Below, one piece after another: positions 33,901 to 46,600 of a stretch of 64,000 nt of DNA. Origin of the DNA: Amia ocellicauda (lineage: Eukaryota; Chordata; Actinopteri; Amiiformes; Amiidae); the NCBI RefSeq assembly GCF_036373705.1, contig NC_089856.1, positions 14,538,501 to 14,602,500 on the forward strand, in the 5' to 3' direction. The notes under the pieces were generated by a model, which saw only the letters and a list, made by a program, of their open reading frames with translations, did not search any database and was not told where the DNA came from. Made by a program: the position numbers and the translations under genes. Within the stretch, counting starts at the first letter, position 1. Each line of letters starts with the position of its first letter.

Positions 33901-36900
33901 TTTGTGTGCAGCTGCAGCGGGCGTTCCTGGTAGCAGTGCAGAGCTCGCGGAAGGAGGGTCAGTTGGACCAGGCCCTGGGCTGGGTGGTGCGCTGGCTGCG
34001 GGCACTGAGGGACCAGGTGATCCAGCACATGGTCGAGCCGGTCTCCCTGTGGGTCAAGACCAAGGGCGACGCCGCACGGGCTGGGTTGGAGGAGACCCAG
34101 CTCAGGTGAGAAGAGGGAGGGGATCTGCCCATTTCTAAACTAGTGTTTTCCTGTGTGGTGCTTATTTCGTCTCTCTTCCCCTCTCCCTGCAGGACACTGA
34201 AGGACGGGTTTGAGGGCAAGGAGCCGGCCGAGGAGGTGCTCCTGGCGCTGCTGCAGGAGGAGCTCAGTGCGTACCGTAGCGTTGCCGGCGACACAGCGCA
34301 AGAGCGCTACAACACGTTGTGTGACCTGTTGGACATCTGCCATGAGGGCAGCGCCCACACACATCTGCGCGCTGCCCTGCTCTGTCAGCTCGCCCAGCTG
34401 CTCTGCTACAACAACCTCGCCCTCCACACTGACTGGTGAGCCCACGGGGGTGGGTTGGGCGTGCGTTTGTCTCGGCCTCTGTGTGGCCATCTGCATCTTA
34501 TTGCTTTTAGTTGAGTGCAAGGATGGGTTTTCCCTGAGGGGTGAAGCTTGGGTTGGAGGCCCAGTGCTGCTGGGATTAGCTGTGACTCAACACAGTCTGA
34601 CCTCATGCTGGAGGACTGGGATGGCATAGAGGCCCACAGCACACTGAAGCCGATCAGTGCCAGGGCAGTAGAAGAGAGCGGATGCACTGAGAGGTTTCTG
34701 TGGCATGGTGCCCAGCCCGGTACTGATCACTCTGTCTGGGTGCCCTTATTACATGGTGCTCAGCCCTGATGGCTCTCTTTGCTGCAGCTCTGCCCTGGAC
34801 TCTATCCAGGAGGCCCTTCGCCTGCTGGAGCTTGAACCTGAGATGGCGGAGAACCAGGCCTGTCTGCAGGACGACCGGGCACACGCCTCGCTGTGGCTCT
34901 ACATCTGCACCCTGGAGAGGAACCTGCAGGAGGTGTGTGTGTGTGAGCACTTGTGTGTGCCCATGCCTCTGTCAATAGCTCACTTTTCACACCTGTGTAC
35001 TTAGTGTTGCACAATTTTGGGAATATTCAAAGGTAGAAACTTTTCATATTTATCAGGAATAAAATGGTAAATAGAGCCTATGCAAATAACCCCTACATTT
35101 CCATGTCATATGCAGACAGAAACATCAACCTTTTACCTTATCATAAGCAGACTTAATTGCAAGTCCTTCTAACAGAAAACATATATATTTATGAGTTTGA
35201 ACATAATTCTGTAAAATGAAAGTAGTCTAAAGCAAAGTATTTATAAAGCTGATGTTTTAACAATCGACATTGAAGGCAGTTACATTTATGGCTTCCAAGC
35301 TATATCAGTAGGTTTTAGATTTTTAGCATCCCCTTTAGGTGGAAAGTTTGGCTGAAGGTGTGCATTTCTCTGTTAATGGTTTGTAGTTTTAATCTTGAAG
35401 TTTGAATGCTTTTCTAGGCCAGTGGTCTCCAACCCTGGTCCTGGAGAGCCCCAATCCACTTTGTTATAGGATACCCTAAATCATCAATTTCTAAATCCTT
35501 TGAACATGTCAGTAATTAATGAGCAACTATTTGTGAGTTTACTGAACTATCAAATGTCATATAAGATATATTCACCCCAGTAATCAAAACTTAGCTAAAA
35601 GCTTATAGTATTATAGTATAGCTTATATGTTTCCAAAATTCACAGGCTTAACTTCCCATGGAAACTTTTCGGAAAGTTTCAGAGTCTCTGCAACCCTATG
35701 CTTACTCAATCTTACTCTTACTCTTCTCCTCTTTCTCACTGGTTTATTCATTTTTTCCATTTCCCCCTGAAGGCGGTGCAAATGGAACAGCGTGTGCGGG
35801 CAGCAGAGGAGAGCGGTCAAATGGCTTTGGACGACGAGACGCCCAATGACCTGGATTACGAGGAGCGACAGCAGGACAGCCAGCTGGTGTATAACGGCCT
35901 CCGCCTCAGCCTGGTGGCCGACAGCGGTGAGAGTACCCCCTACACACCCTGTTACTGTCCCCCTGAGCAAACTTGGGAATGATATACATATACACCCTAT
36001 CACTATCTGTTCTTGTGATTTTTAGACACAAAAGCAGCTTGCTCCTCAAATTGATGACTTTACAATGGTGTATTTTGGGATTGTAAACCATCGAGAGAAC
36101 CATTTAAGCAAAGTGTTCGGCTGAGATCCTGCTTGTGGAGAAGCCTGCCGAGGGAACACAGATACTCACTTTCTCTCCTGCTCGCTCCCTCTCAGAGCAG
36201 TCCCAGCCGCTGGACCGTGCCCTGGGTCTGTGGCGGGAGCTGCTGTCCGGGGGTGGCCTACCTGCAGTGCGCAGTGTCCAGCAGACCGCCACCTCACTGC
36301 ACCTCACAGCCGCCCTGTACAGACTGATGGGCAAGGTTGGTTGCCCTCTGTCTACTGTATTTGGTGTATTATTATTTTTTCCTCTCTCTCTAAGGGTTGT
36401 GGGTGGAGGAGGGCGTTAATTAATATTATGTGTGTGGAAAACTGCTACATGTATAGATTTCTCCTTTTCTGCATAAGTATGTAAAACAGTGTCTCATCCC
36501 TCTATCAGTCCCTGCAGGCCCTGGAGAGTTACTCTCTGGCTGCCCGACTCACTGGAGCTATTGGTGAAGGCCGCAGCCCTGCCACTGCACTGTGCCACTC
36601 AGCCAAGCTGCTGCTGGAGATGGGTGCCCCCACCCTGGCACAGGTACCCCACCCCCCCACCACAGAAAACTGCTTCAATGAAGTGTAGTAGCTCATTCAG
36701 CTGATTTTGAGCTTTTGAAGAACCTTAATTGTGCCGCTCTCCTCATTCTCTTGGTTTTTCTGCCTGTCTGTCCAGCCCCAGCTGGAGGCTGCGGAAGCCT
36801 GTCTGTCTAGCGATGACCTTGGCTCAGAGGGCCTCTCTCTCCTCCGCCTGTTGTGTGCACTGCTGAGGAGCCAGCTGTGCTGTGACACTGGGCAGGTGAG

Positions 36901-37573
36901 TGAGACGAAGGGTGGCTCCTGCAATTACCCCTTGCCCTGCCACTCCTCCAGTTACCTGTATTCCTCTGCACATGCTCTCCCTTTTCCCTACTCCTCCTTT
37001 CCCCACCGGTGTGTCCCAATGAAACTGCTGCTCTGTAAAGCTTTTACCATGCCTATCTGTCTGTTCCAGGTGGAGGAGGGTGTGTCTCACCTGGCCCAGG
37101 TGTTGCAGAAACTAGCAGGACAGAAGCAGACCAAGAGCTGGTGCCTCCTGCGTGCCAGTGTCATGCAGACGGTGGGCACCTACCTGAGCCTGCCTACCTC
37201 TGTACTCCCCCCTTCTCAGCGCCTCCAGATCACCCAGCATGGTGCGTTCAACACTACACACAGCACCCGACCTCTGTAAAGATGAGCTAAAAAAATTAAA
37301 AAATAATATTCTGACTTCTAATGCAATTTAGTTAATTGAATTTGTCTTAATTTGGTTACAAGTAGCTGAATCCTTAGCCCCACCCCTTTCTCTGCGTGTC
37401 ACGCTGTGTGGTAACACTGACTGGTCCACAGGGTGGCGCAGTCCTGATGCAGCGCTGAGCGAGAGCCGCAAGCTACTGTGTAGTGTGGTGGTATCGTTGA
37501 TGGGTAACGGCCTGATCGGCAACACCAAGACAATCGTCAACACACGCTTCGTGGACCAAGGTACAGGCCAAAA

Positions 37574-37619
<46 letters not shown>

Positions 37620-40600
37620 GTGTGCACACAGACATGCTAACTATCAGTTTCCATTTGTAAAATACTGTTTATTGGGTTGAGTATTTTACATTTCTTAAAA
37701 TAAAACAATTCCAATTTTAATACTTATGATTAAAATCATTTAAAATATCAATCATTAAAATCACTTAAAAAATTTTTAAAATCTTTGTGATTTTAACTAA
37801 AACAATTAACTTTAAAATAAACGTGCTCAAATCAAATAAACAAAACGTGATAAAAGCAAAAAATTGCACACCAACAAAAGTCTGACCGTTTTGGGTTTAA
37901 TTTAAATAAAAAAACTTTTGTTGGAAAGCAATTTTTTGCTTTTATCACGTTTTGTTTATTTGATTTGAGCACGTTGAAAATAACTGAAAATGCATTGAAC
38001 AAATTAAAAAAACAATTAAAAAGGAAAAAATAAAAAACAAACAAAAAAAGTCCAATGCATTTTGTTGGTGTGCAATTTTTTGCTTTTATCACGTTTTGTT
38101 TATTTGATTTGAGCACATTGAAAATAACTGAAAATGCATTGAACAAATTAAAAAAACAATTAAAAAGGAAAAAATAAAAAACAAACAAAAAAAGTCCAAT
38201 GCATTTTAAATTAAACCCAAAACGGTCAATGTATCTGACAACAAAATATAACAAAACTATACCTAAAAAACCCTAAACAATGTGATTTAAAAACAACTAA
38301 ATCTTTAAAAACAATTAAGATTCATTATTTAAAATCTTCTTTTAAAAACAATCATTCATAAAATCTTTAAAAGATCTTTAAAAGATCTTGGACTCGGGCT
38401 CCAGCAGGGGGAACTAACCGTCCCCGGAGGTGGGTCCCATCACGGGATCCTGAGCTCCCCCAGATCTTGTATGCGCCAGTTCTTAAAGGCTTCCTCCTTG
38501 CCCCTCTGATGGACCTCCAGATTGACGTAGTCTTTCACAAACACCATGCCCCTCCGCGCGATGACGATCGGGTCCAGCTCCTGCTTATTGAACAAACAGA
38601 TGTTCCGTCCCTCCCACAGTGCCTGCTTCACTGCGCAGACGACACGCCACCAGCACCTCAAGGTAGATGTAGAGATTCCCTTGGCTGGACCGTATAGGAT
38701 CTGCTGGGCGGTCGCCCGCGCAGGAACGGCGAACCTGTGGAGGAACGGAGAAAACAGGAGCCAGACCCTGTGGGCGGAGGGGCACTCACTAAAGATGTGA
38801 GCCTCCGTCTCCTTCCCCAAGCAACCCTTATAGGGGCAGGTGTCATAAGGAGCTATGCCCCTTCTGTGCATAAACACTCGGGTGGGGAGACACCGACTCA
38901 CAGCCATCCAGGAGACATCTTTCTGCGTGTTCGTGAGGCAAACGTGCGTAGCGTTAGCCCAGATAAACCGGCAGGTTTCGGGAGGGAAATCTTCTATCCG
39001 GCTGGTCTCCTGGGCAGATCTCATCTGACTACAGATGGTCTTATAATCCCAGGAGGCCAGCACGACTTTATGGAGGCCTACTTCGAGCGCAAAGGCTCGG
39101 AGCGCCCTGTAGAACGGCGGGGGATCCCACGAGTGCGGCCTGGTGTTGTCCATGGCGCAGAGGCCGAATGGTCTCAGGCTGCTGGCAAAATAAAAGCGGT
39201 TCATGAAACTCACTTTCTTGCCAGCAGCCTGGATGTTCTTGACCACATAGGCCAGCCCCTGCGCCTTTATCAGCCGCACAACGTCCGGGACCCCCCTACC
39301 TCCATCCAGGGTACCCTTCACCATCTGCACTCTTTTCAGCCTCTCCATTTTGCTCCCCCAGACAAACCGAAATATAATTCGGGTCACTAGTTTTGCGATA
39401 CCCTTGTCTGGGGGGAAGATCATTCCTACGTAGAGGAGTATCGGGAAGAGGATGGCCTTTACGACCAGCACCTTACCAGCCATCGTCCAGTTTCCATTTG
39501 TATCTGAACCTGTCAATGACCCCTCTCCTCTCCCCCTTTCTCAGGAGAGAACGTGCTGCAGAAGTGGCAGGTGCTGGCTGAGGTGGTGGGCTGCTCGCGG
39601 CGGCTGGTGTTGGTGTACAGCCAGGTTGGGGCCGCCTGCGAGGCCAGGGCAGTGTGCCTGGAGGCCCTGAGGCTGACCGCCAAGTTGCAGACGCTCCGGC
39701 AGTGAGTCTGCACCTTCTCTCTGCCACCACTGCGCAAGCGGTCCCTGCGTACATAGCTGGGCTTTATTGTGTGTAATGTTTTGCCCATGGGTACAGATGC
39801 AAGTGGGAGGGGTGATTGGAATAGTTTCACTGCAGTGTTGGGAAGGAAAGGGGGATGAGAGGAAGGCTTATGAGAGAAGGATGGAGGTGCTGGGAAAGGC
39901 AGGCAGGAAAGTCCCAGGCACAGGGGATAGTGGGGGACTGTATCAGGGCTGTGGCCGTCTTCTCACCTCTGTCTGTACTGTATCTCTGTTTGCAGCTGGG
40001 CTGAGTTCCTGTTGCTGAAGGCAGAGCTGGAGCTGCAGCGGGGGGAACGTGAGCTGAGCGGCCTGGACCTGCAGCATGTCCGAGAGCTGCTGGAGCAAGG
40101 CATTGGTCAGTGGGGTCACTGTGTAGTCTCTATACTGGTCAGTGAGGTCACTGCAGTTTCTGTACTGGTGGAAACTGTATTTCCATGACCTTGCTCAGTG
40201 CAGCAGAGCATCCATCACTGATCCACAACAAATATGTGGTCCAACAAAAGAGGCTGTTGCCATCTTGAGAAATGGATAATCCAATCTTTCACCCAGAGCT
40301 GTGGAAAAGGGATAGGGGGCGCACACAGTGTCTTTGTTAAATAATCAATTTCCATGAGTGCTTCATGGGAAAAACAAATATAACAATTGTACAAAATGTA
40401 AAAATGAACCATTAGGCACAGACTTTTAATGTGATTGGGCATTGCTGCCTCTTGATGTATTGTCTCTCTTCTGTCCAGATCCCAGCAGCTGTGCTGAGAG
40501 GAGGCCAGGGGTGAAGATCCAGCCAAAGAAGGGCCGCACACTGAAGAAACATGAGCCAGTGGCACCCTCCGCTAACCAACATGCCATGCAGGAGGAGGGT

Positions 40601-43600
40601 GAGTTTCTCAGCAGCCGGGTGGCGTTCCCCCGTGAGGTGATCGACACTGTGCAGGAGTGGAACCTGACCTCATCCCCGCCGCTGCGCCGGACAGCACCCC
40701 GCTGGCTGTCCGCCCTGGCGCATCACCATAACTGCGTCTGCCCCTGCTGCAGTGACCCCAGCCTGGCCCGAGTGTGTGTACACTGGGCCGCCGCCCGTGC
40801 TGAGCTTGACTCCCCCGTGGGGCTGGTGTCTGGTGAACAGGGAGCAGGGCGGGAGAGTCGGAAGCTGTTTCTGCTTGGCCTCTCTCGCTGCCGGGCTCTG
40901 TCCGCCCAGCTGGGTATGGCGCTGGCTCAGCTGGGTTTTGGCAGCGCCGCTCCTGGCAAGCCTGCTCCCTCTCTGGGCTTCCTGCAGGACCTGGTGGGCC
41001 GGATCTACCTGCGCCTGGCATGCAGCAGCCTGGACACACCCCCTGCCCAGAAACCTAGTGCCACCTGGGAGCTCCTGGACGCTGGCCTGTCTGCCCTGGC
41101 CCAGGCCACTGCCCCCGAACTGCTGCCCCTCCGTGCCGGCCTGCTGGCCACCAAAGCCCTGGCCTTGATTTATGCCCTGGCCGCCCAGAGAGACCGTCAC
41201 CTGGTGGAACTCTTCTCCCCATCCTGGGCTTGGAACCCACCACCCAGAGAGAAACTGGACAAGCAGGAGGAGGAAGGAGTGGGTGGCAAACTGAAGCCCA
41301 AGACTCCTCAGCACCTTGCTACTCAACCTGCAGCCAGGAAGGTGAGGGAGGGAGGCAGCAGGCCCACACCAGCCAAGGCCAAGCTAAAGAAGCCAGTCTC
41401 TTCTGCCAAGACCCCAGTGATCAAGCAGTCTGCGGTGCTGGAGGTCACTGTGCCTGGAGACCCTTACTCCTTTGACTGTGCTTCCCCTGCCCCAGCACCT
41501 CGCACCCCGATCCAGTCAGGCCGCCCTGACACAGGGGGGCGGCGGGGAAAAGGCAGGACTGTCCTCAAGGCCCGTGTGCCGTTCCAAGTGTATGAGGAGA
41601 CGTCGCCCCCTGCGGACACTCACCCGGCGGTGCCCGCCGCACCAAAACGCAACACCCGCTCTCGCTTCAAGGTGAGGGGGAGGATGACAAAAACGCAAGT
41701 TGAGGGAAAGGGTAAGGGAGGAGAAGTAGTAGGAAGAGGGGAGTGATAAATGGAGGAAGAAGGGGTAGAGGATGGGAGAAGCTGCTATAAGAGGCTAGTG
41801 ATTGTGCAGGTGGGGATGTGGACACCCGAGATTTAACCACATGTCCGTCTGTCTGTTTGTGTGGGTGGCAGGTCGTGTTCAGTGATGAAAGTGACGTAGA
41901 AGAAGCTGACAACGTCCCAGTAGAGCAGCCCAGCACTGGGGGGTCCAGGAAGTCAAGACCAGGCCGGGCCACCAGCACAACCAAACCACTGCAGGGCCCC
42001 AAGAAACCGGGCAGAAAAAGAGTAGGAAAAACCTCACTCACCACTGCCCTGCCCCCCGCTGTCTTCTCTCCCTCCACTGAGGAGGACTCCTTTGCCCAGC
42101 CCAGCTCTGCCCCTTGCAGAGACCAGACCCGGAAGGTGGCTCGCTCTAGTGCCGCCCTGGTGACCAGGCGAGGTGTAAGAGCTGCCCAGCAGCCCGAGCC
42201 AGAATTAATGAGGACCATTGAGGAGGAGGAAGAGGAGGGGGATCTGGGGCTGGACACCAGTCTGGAGCTGCTCAGAGCCTCTGACACTGAAGAACAGGAC
42301 ACCACAGGTGAGGAGGGGCTGGAGGGATAAATAAACCTCAATATAAATGGGTCAATTACAGCTAACTTGTAGAGTGAGTTAGGGCTGTCCCAAAGGGTCA
42401 ATTTTTACCTTCAAAGGTTCAAAACCGAACGAAGGTTGGATACTTTGTTTGTGCTGATTTGCATAATTTATCGATGAGGTCACATAAACTACTAGTGTAT
42501 AGATTTGAATGAAACCTTTACCTTTCAGGTGCTGTGACGTATGCATGTTAACTTTTATTTGTATTTTATTCAACACAGAAAAAGTGTCTGAAATAGCCTT
42601 GATGAATATACCCCGGTGTTCAGTAACAAAAAAATACAACCATACTGAAAGTAGTATAAGATGCTGAACACAGAAACCTTAACGTGGGTTAACTATAATA
42701 AAAAGACTCCCTTCTACAATTCGGAGTTGGTCAACATTATATATTTTTCGTTATATTATTACTGTTATTAATAATAATATTACAAATAATGGGTAGATTG
42801 CAACGAACTTGCAGAGTTAGCTCGGATCTGCGTACTGAACACGGGATCATCCAGTACGCTGCTTTCAGTTCTGTTTTAATTGACCCATTAAGCCTAATAA
42901 ATCATGCATAATTTTAACTTAGTTGGTTAAATGGTATCACGGAGGAACAATCAATCTCCGTCAATTTACAGTTGCACAGCTTACATTCAGCTTTCTGGGG
43001 TCTTCTGTGCATTTAGCAAAACATTCCAAACGGCAGATTCAGATGTTTTCAAATTTTTTTTACTTACATTTCCATTACTGCACAACACTTCGCTATAAAG
43101 ATGGCAGATAAGGAAATTATAATGCAGAAGGAAAATGTCATTGTAATCATGTATTTTCAATCATCTGAAAAGTTTCCATGGGAAGTTGATTACTGGGGTG
43201 AATATATCTTATATGACATTTGATAGTTCAGTAAACTCACAAATAGTTGCTCATTAATTACTGACATGTTCAAAGGATTTAGAAATTGATGATTTAGGGT
43301 ATCCTATAACAACATCTCAGGAGGGATTTTGTCCCACTCCTCTTTGCAGATCCTCTCCAAGTCATTAAGGTTTCGAGGCTGACGTTTGGCAACTCGAACC
43401 TTCAGCTCCCTCCACAGATTTTCTATGGGATTAAGGTCTGGAGACTGGCTAGACCACTCCAGGACCTTAATGTGCTTCTTCTTGAGCCACTCCTTTGTTG
43501 CCATGGCTGTGAGTTTTGGGTCATTGTCATGCTGGAATACCCATCCACGACCCATTTTCAATGCCCTGGCTGAGGGAAGGAGGTTCTCACCCAAGATTTG

Positions 43601-46600
43601 ACGGTACATGGCCCCGTCCATCGTCCCTTTGATGCGGTGCAGTTGTCCTGTCCCCTTAGCAGAAAAACACCCCCAAAGCATAATGTTTCCACCTCCATGT
43701 TTGACGGTGGGGATGGTGTTCTTGGGGTCATAGGCAGCATTCCTCCTCCTCCAAACACGGCGAGTTGAGTTGATGCCAAAGAGCTCGATTTTGGTCTCAT
43801 CTGACCACAACACTTTCACCCAGTTCTCCTCTGAATCATTCAGATATTCATTGGCAAACTTCAGACAGGCCTGTACATGTGCTTTCTTGAGTAGGAGGAC
43901 CTTGCGGGCGCTGCAGGATTTCAGTCCTTCACGGCATAGTGTGTTACCAATTGTTTTCTTGGTGACTGTGGTCCCAGCTGCCTTGATCATGAACAAGATC
44001 CTCCCATGTAGTTCTGGGCTGATTCCTCACCGTTCTCATGATCATTGTAACTCCACAAGGTGAGATCTTGCATTGAGCCCCAGACCGAGGGAGACTGACA
44101 GTTATTTTGTGTTTCTTCCATTTGCGAATAATCGCACCAACTGTTGTCACCTTCTCACCAAGCTGCTTGGCGATGGTCTTGTAGCCCATTCCAGCCTTGT
44201 GTAGGTCTACAATCTTGTCCCTGACATCCTTGGACAGCTCTTTGGTCTTGGCCATGGTGGAGAGTTTGGAATCTGATTGATTGCTGCTGTGGACAGGTGT
44301 CTTTTATACAGGTAACGAGCTGAGATTAGGAGCACTCTCTTAAAGGGAGTGCTCCTAATCTCAGCTCGTTACCTGTATAAAAGACACCTGGGAGCCAGAA
44401 ATCTTGCTGATTGATAGGGGATCAAATACTTATTTCCCTCATTAACATGCAAATCAATTTATAACTTTTTTGAAATGTGTTTTTCTGGATTTATTTGTTG
44501 TTATTCTGTCTCTCACTGCTAAAATACACCTACCAATTAAATTATAGACTGATCATTTCTTTGTCAGTGGGCAAACGTACAAAATCAGCAGGGGATCAAA
44601 TACTTTTTTCCCTCACTGTAGATCCTACTCATCATTACGTGTTCAACAACAAATCGTTGTATTTATTATTAGTGCAGCACACACAGGTATCAAGGAATTA
44701 ACACACTCGCAGAATGACTTGTACTTCCACCTCTCTTCACCTTTTATCCCATCTCCCTTCACTCCTCCCCACAACACCGCCTATACCCCATTAACCCTTT
44801 ATTTGTAGCATTGGCACGCTACAGTATTCAAACTTGGTCAATTTCGAGAAAACGAGAAACGAGAAAAAAATCAATATGATTGTCATGTGCCAAACCTTCG
44901 AAGGTCTGGAGACTGAACGAACCTTGGAACATCTGAACCTTCGAAGACAGCCCCAGACTTAGTACAGAATTAATACCATTGCATCGAAAAATAGGGGAAC
45001 AACCCAGCTTTAGTACGGTAATACTAAAGGAAGTGAAGTCAGTGAATAGGGCCGGACCTCACCTCGGGGAAACCTGAACAATTGTTTGCAGTGTATTATA
45101 TTTATGAAGTACAATTATTTTGGTGGCATTTATTAGCTGCGGTCCTCAGGCGGAGCTAAGCGCTTATCCACAACCCGGGCACAGTATACTAATATACTGT
45201 TGGCACAAGTGTGCTATATGCTACATCCAGTCCATTATATACAACTTCAAATATATTCATATAATATTGCATTACAGTTCCAGTTGGGTAATAATTCCTG
45301 TACAGCTTCTGTATATTCTATGTTTAGCCATGTTGTTCATTTGATCCATGTACACGAGCATTTGCCGGTGTTCATAATTCATTACAAATGTTGAAATACA
45401 TGTGTTATATGTTAAAACAAAAAAGTGGTTATGAGTAGTTCAAATGTCAATTCATTGTGATTTTGTTCCACTAACTACAGTATTATTCATAGCTGGTGTA
45501 GGACAAAGTTAATACTGTACTTAGTCTTCTCTAGAGGGCAGCAGCAGCAGTGATTTTTGGGGTTCGTTGCAATGGACACCTTTTTTAGAAAACCAGGACT
45601 GCCATGCTTTACTCCAGCACCGTCAGTATCAATTGCATCCATTTTATTGTTTTCTAATGATACTTGTTTTCTCCCTCTCAGCTGGCAGACGGCCCAGCCA
45701 CCCACAGAGGTCCATCCCAGACGGAGAGTGTGAGGTGCTGAGGCGTGACCAGGGGATGGAGGTTCACCATGAGACTCTAGCTGAGACCAGGAGAGGCCTG
45801 CACCCCAATGCCCCCCTCCCCAGTGCCCTGCACCCCAGCACTGGGCCAGGTGAGCACCACAGGCCAGTATCCCAGGGCCACAATACCTTCCTTTCCCTTT
45901 TAGGCAGTTCGGGCCTTAATTACTCTTGACATTTAATTGCACAATTGACAATTATGTGAACCTTAATTGCTTAAGTGCCATCTGTCTCTGTTGTGATGTC
46001 TGTCCCTTCCTCCCCTTGCAGAGGGCCTCTCGTTGCAATGTGTGCAGACTGTGTTGCAGACAGTGCTGGTGTCGCTGCAGCACTGCCCCCCCACCACGCT
46101 GTACACCCGTGTGTGCCACCTCCTGTCTCTTTGCCAGGGTGATGCCCTGCCATTGCTCACCGCCCTGCTGCACAGCGAGTCGCTGGCTGTCTCCGCACGC
46201 CACACCATGGCCCGACACCTGCATAGCCGGCTCAGGTAACTGTCTGTGTCCGTGTCTGCCCGTGTGGATCTCTATGTGCACCCCCCCTAAGCACAGGTGT
46301 GTGTCTGAGTCTCTCTTCCTGTCCCCCTGTGTGTCTCATATTTTGTCAGTTTTCAGCCTGCTGTAATATAATGCATACTCTCTGTAAATGTGCTGTTTGT
46401 GTTTGTGCATGCACGCAGGAGGCTGAGGAAGGCGTCGGGCCCAGACCTGGCAGAGCGTCTGCAGGAGCTGAGTCTAGGGGACCCGGCCCCCACCACCAAC
46501 GAACCCTCCCTGCAGCTCCTCACCCAGCTCGAGCAGATCTTCCAGTTCCCTGCCCTTGAACCTGGGTCCTTCCCCCAGAGCCACTGCCAGGTCTTCCAGG

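Larger units (their letters stand above)
37660..39487 (-). mobile_element. 5'-truncated LINE (Tx1/L1-like C-terminus) with 15-bp target duplication
   Basis: CAGTTTCCATTTGTA occurs at 37645-37659 and 39488-39502, bracketing about 1.83 kb. On the minus strand a 358-codon frame begins within the duplication and encodes the end of an RT protein: [24 protein letters not shown], then a CCHC-type motif [19 protein letters not shown]. This is the C-terminal layout of Tx1/L1-like LINEs. The 3' part is AT-rich. Insertion is within the ESPL1 intron, 57 bp before the next exon. Confidence 0.8.
43313..44618 (-). mobile_element. Tc1/mariner element, family B, left-truncated copy
   Basis: The right end GGATCAAATACTTTTTTCCC, then TCACTG, is followed by TA. 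It matches the full copy at 59514-61083 in opposite orientation. The left end is lost where the sequence joins a different repeat (cctataacaac|atctcagg). Confidence 0.88.
42381..44954. mobile_element. hAT-like element 4 in ESPL1 intron with nested insertions
   Basis: The left end AGGGCTGTCCC is followed by ttcaaaggttcaaaaccgaa, and the right end is aaccttcgaagacagcccc. The two tips are approximate inverse copies. Within it lie a dispersed repeat (43170-43310) and a Tc1 element (43313-44618). No clean target duplication. No transposase trace of its own was seen. Confidence 0.55.
41872..45849 (+). other. ESPL1: Separase linker with three ExxR autocleavage-type motifs
   Basis: In the linker before the protease, residues about 1593-1596 read ELMR (followed by an acidic run), 1614-1617 ELLR and 1645-1648 EVLR. 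The first two are in exon 41872-42307, the third in exon 45682-45849. Vertebrate separase cleaves itself at three clustered ExxR sites. The same number, spacing of tens of residues and acidic surroundings are seen here. That these are the actual sites is inference. Confidence 0.6.

Noticed and set aside
40608..41326. Long minus-strand frames opposite the largest ESPL1 exon
   Set aside because: The plus frame joins in phase with both neighbouring exons and is clearly coding. The antisense frames are by-products of its GC-rich third positions.
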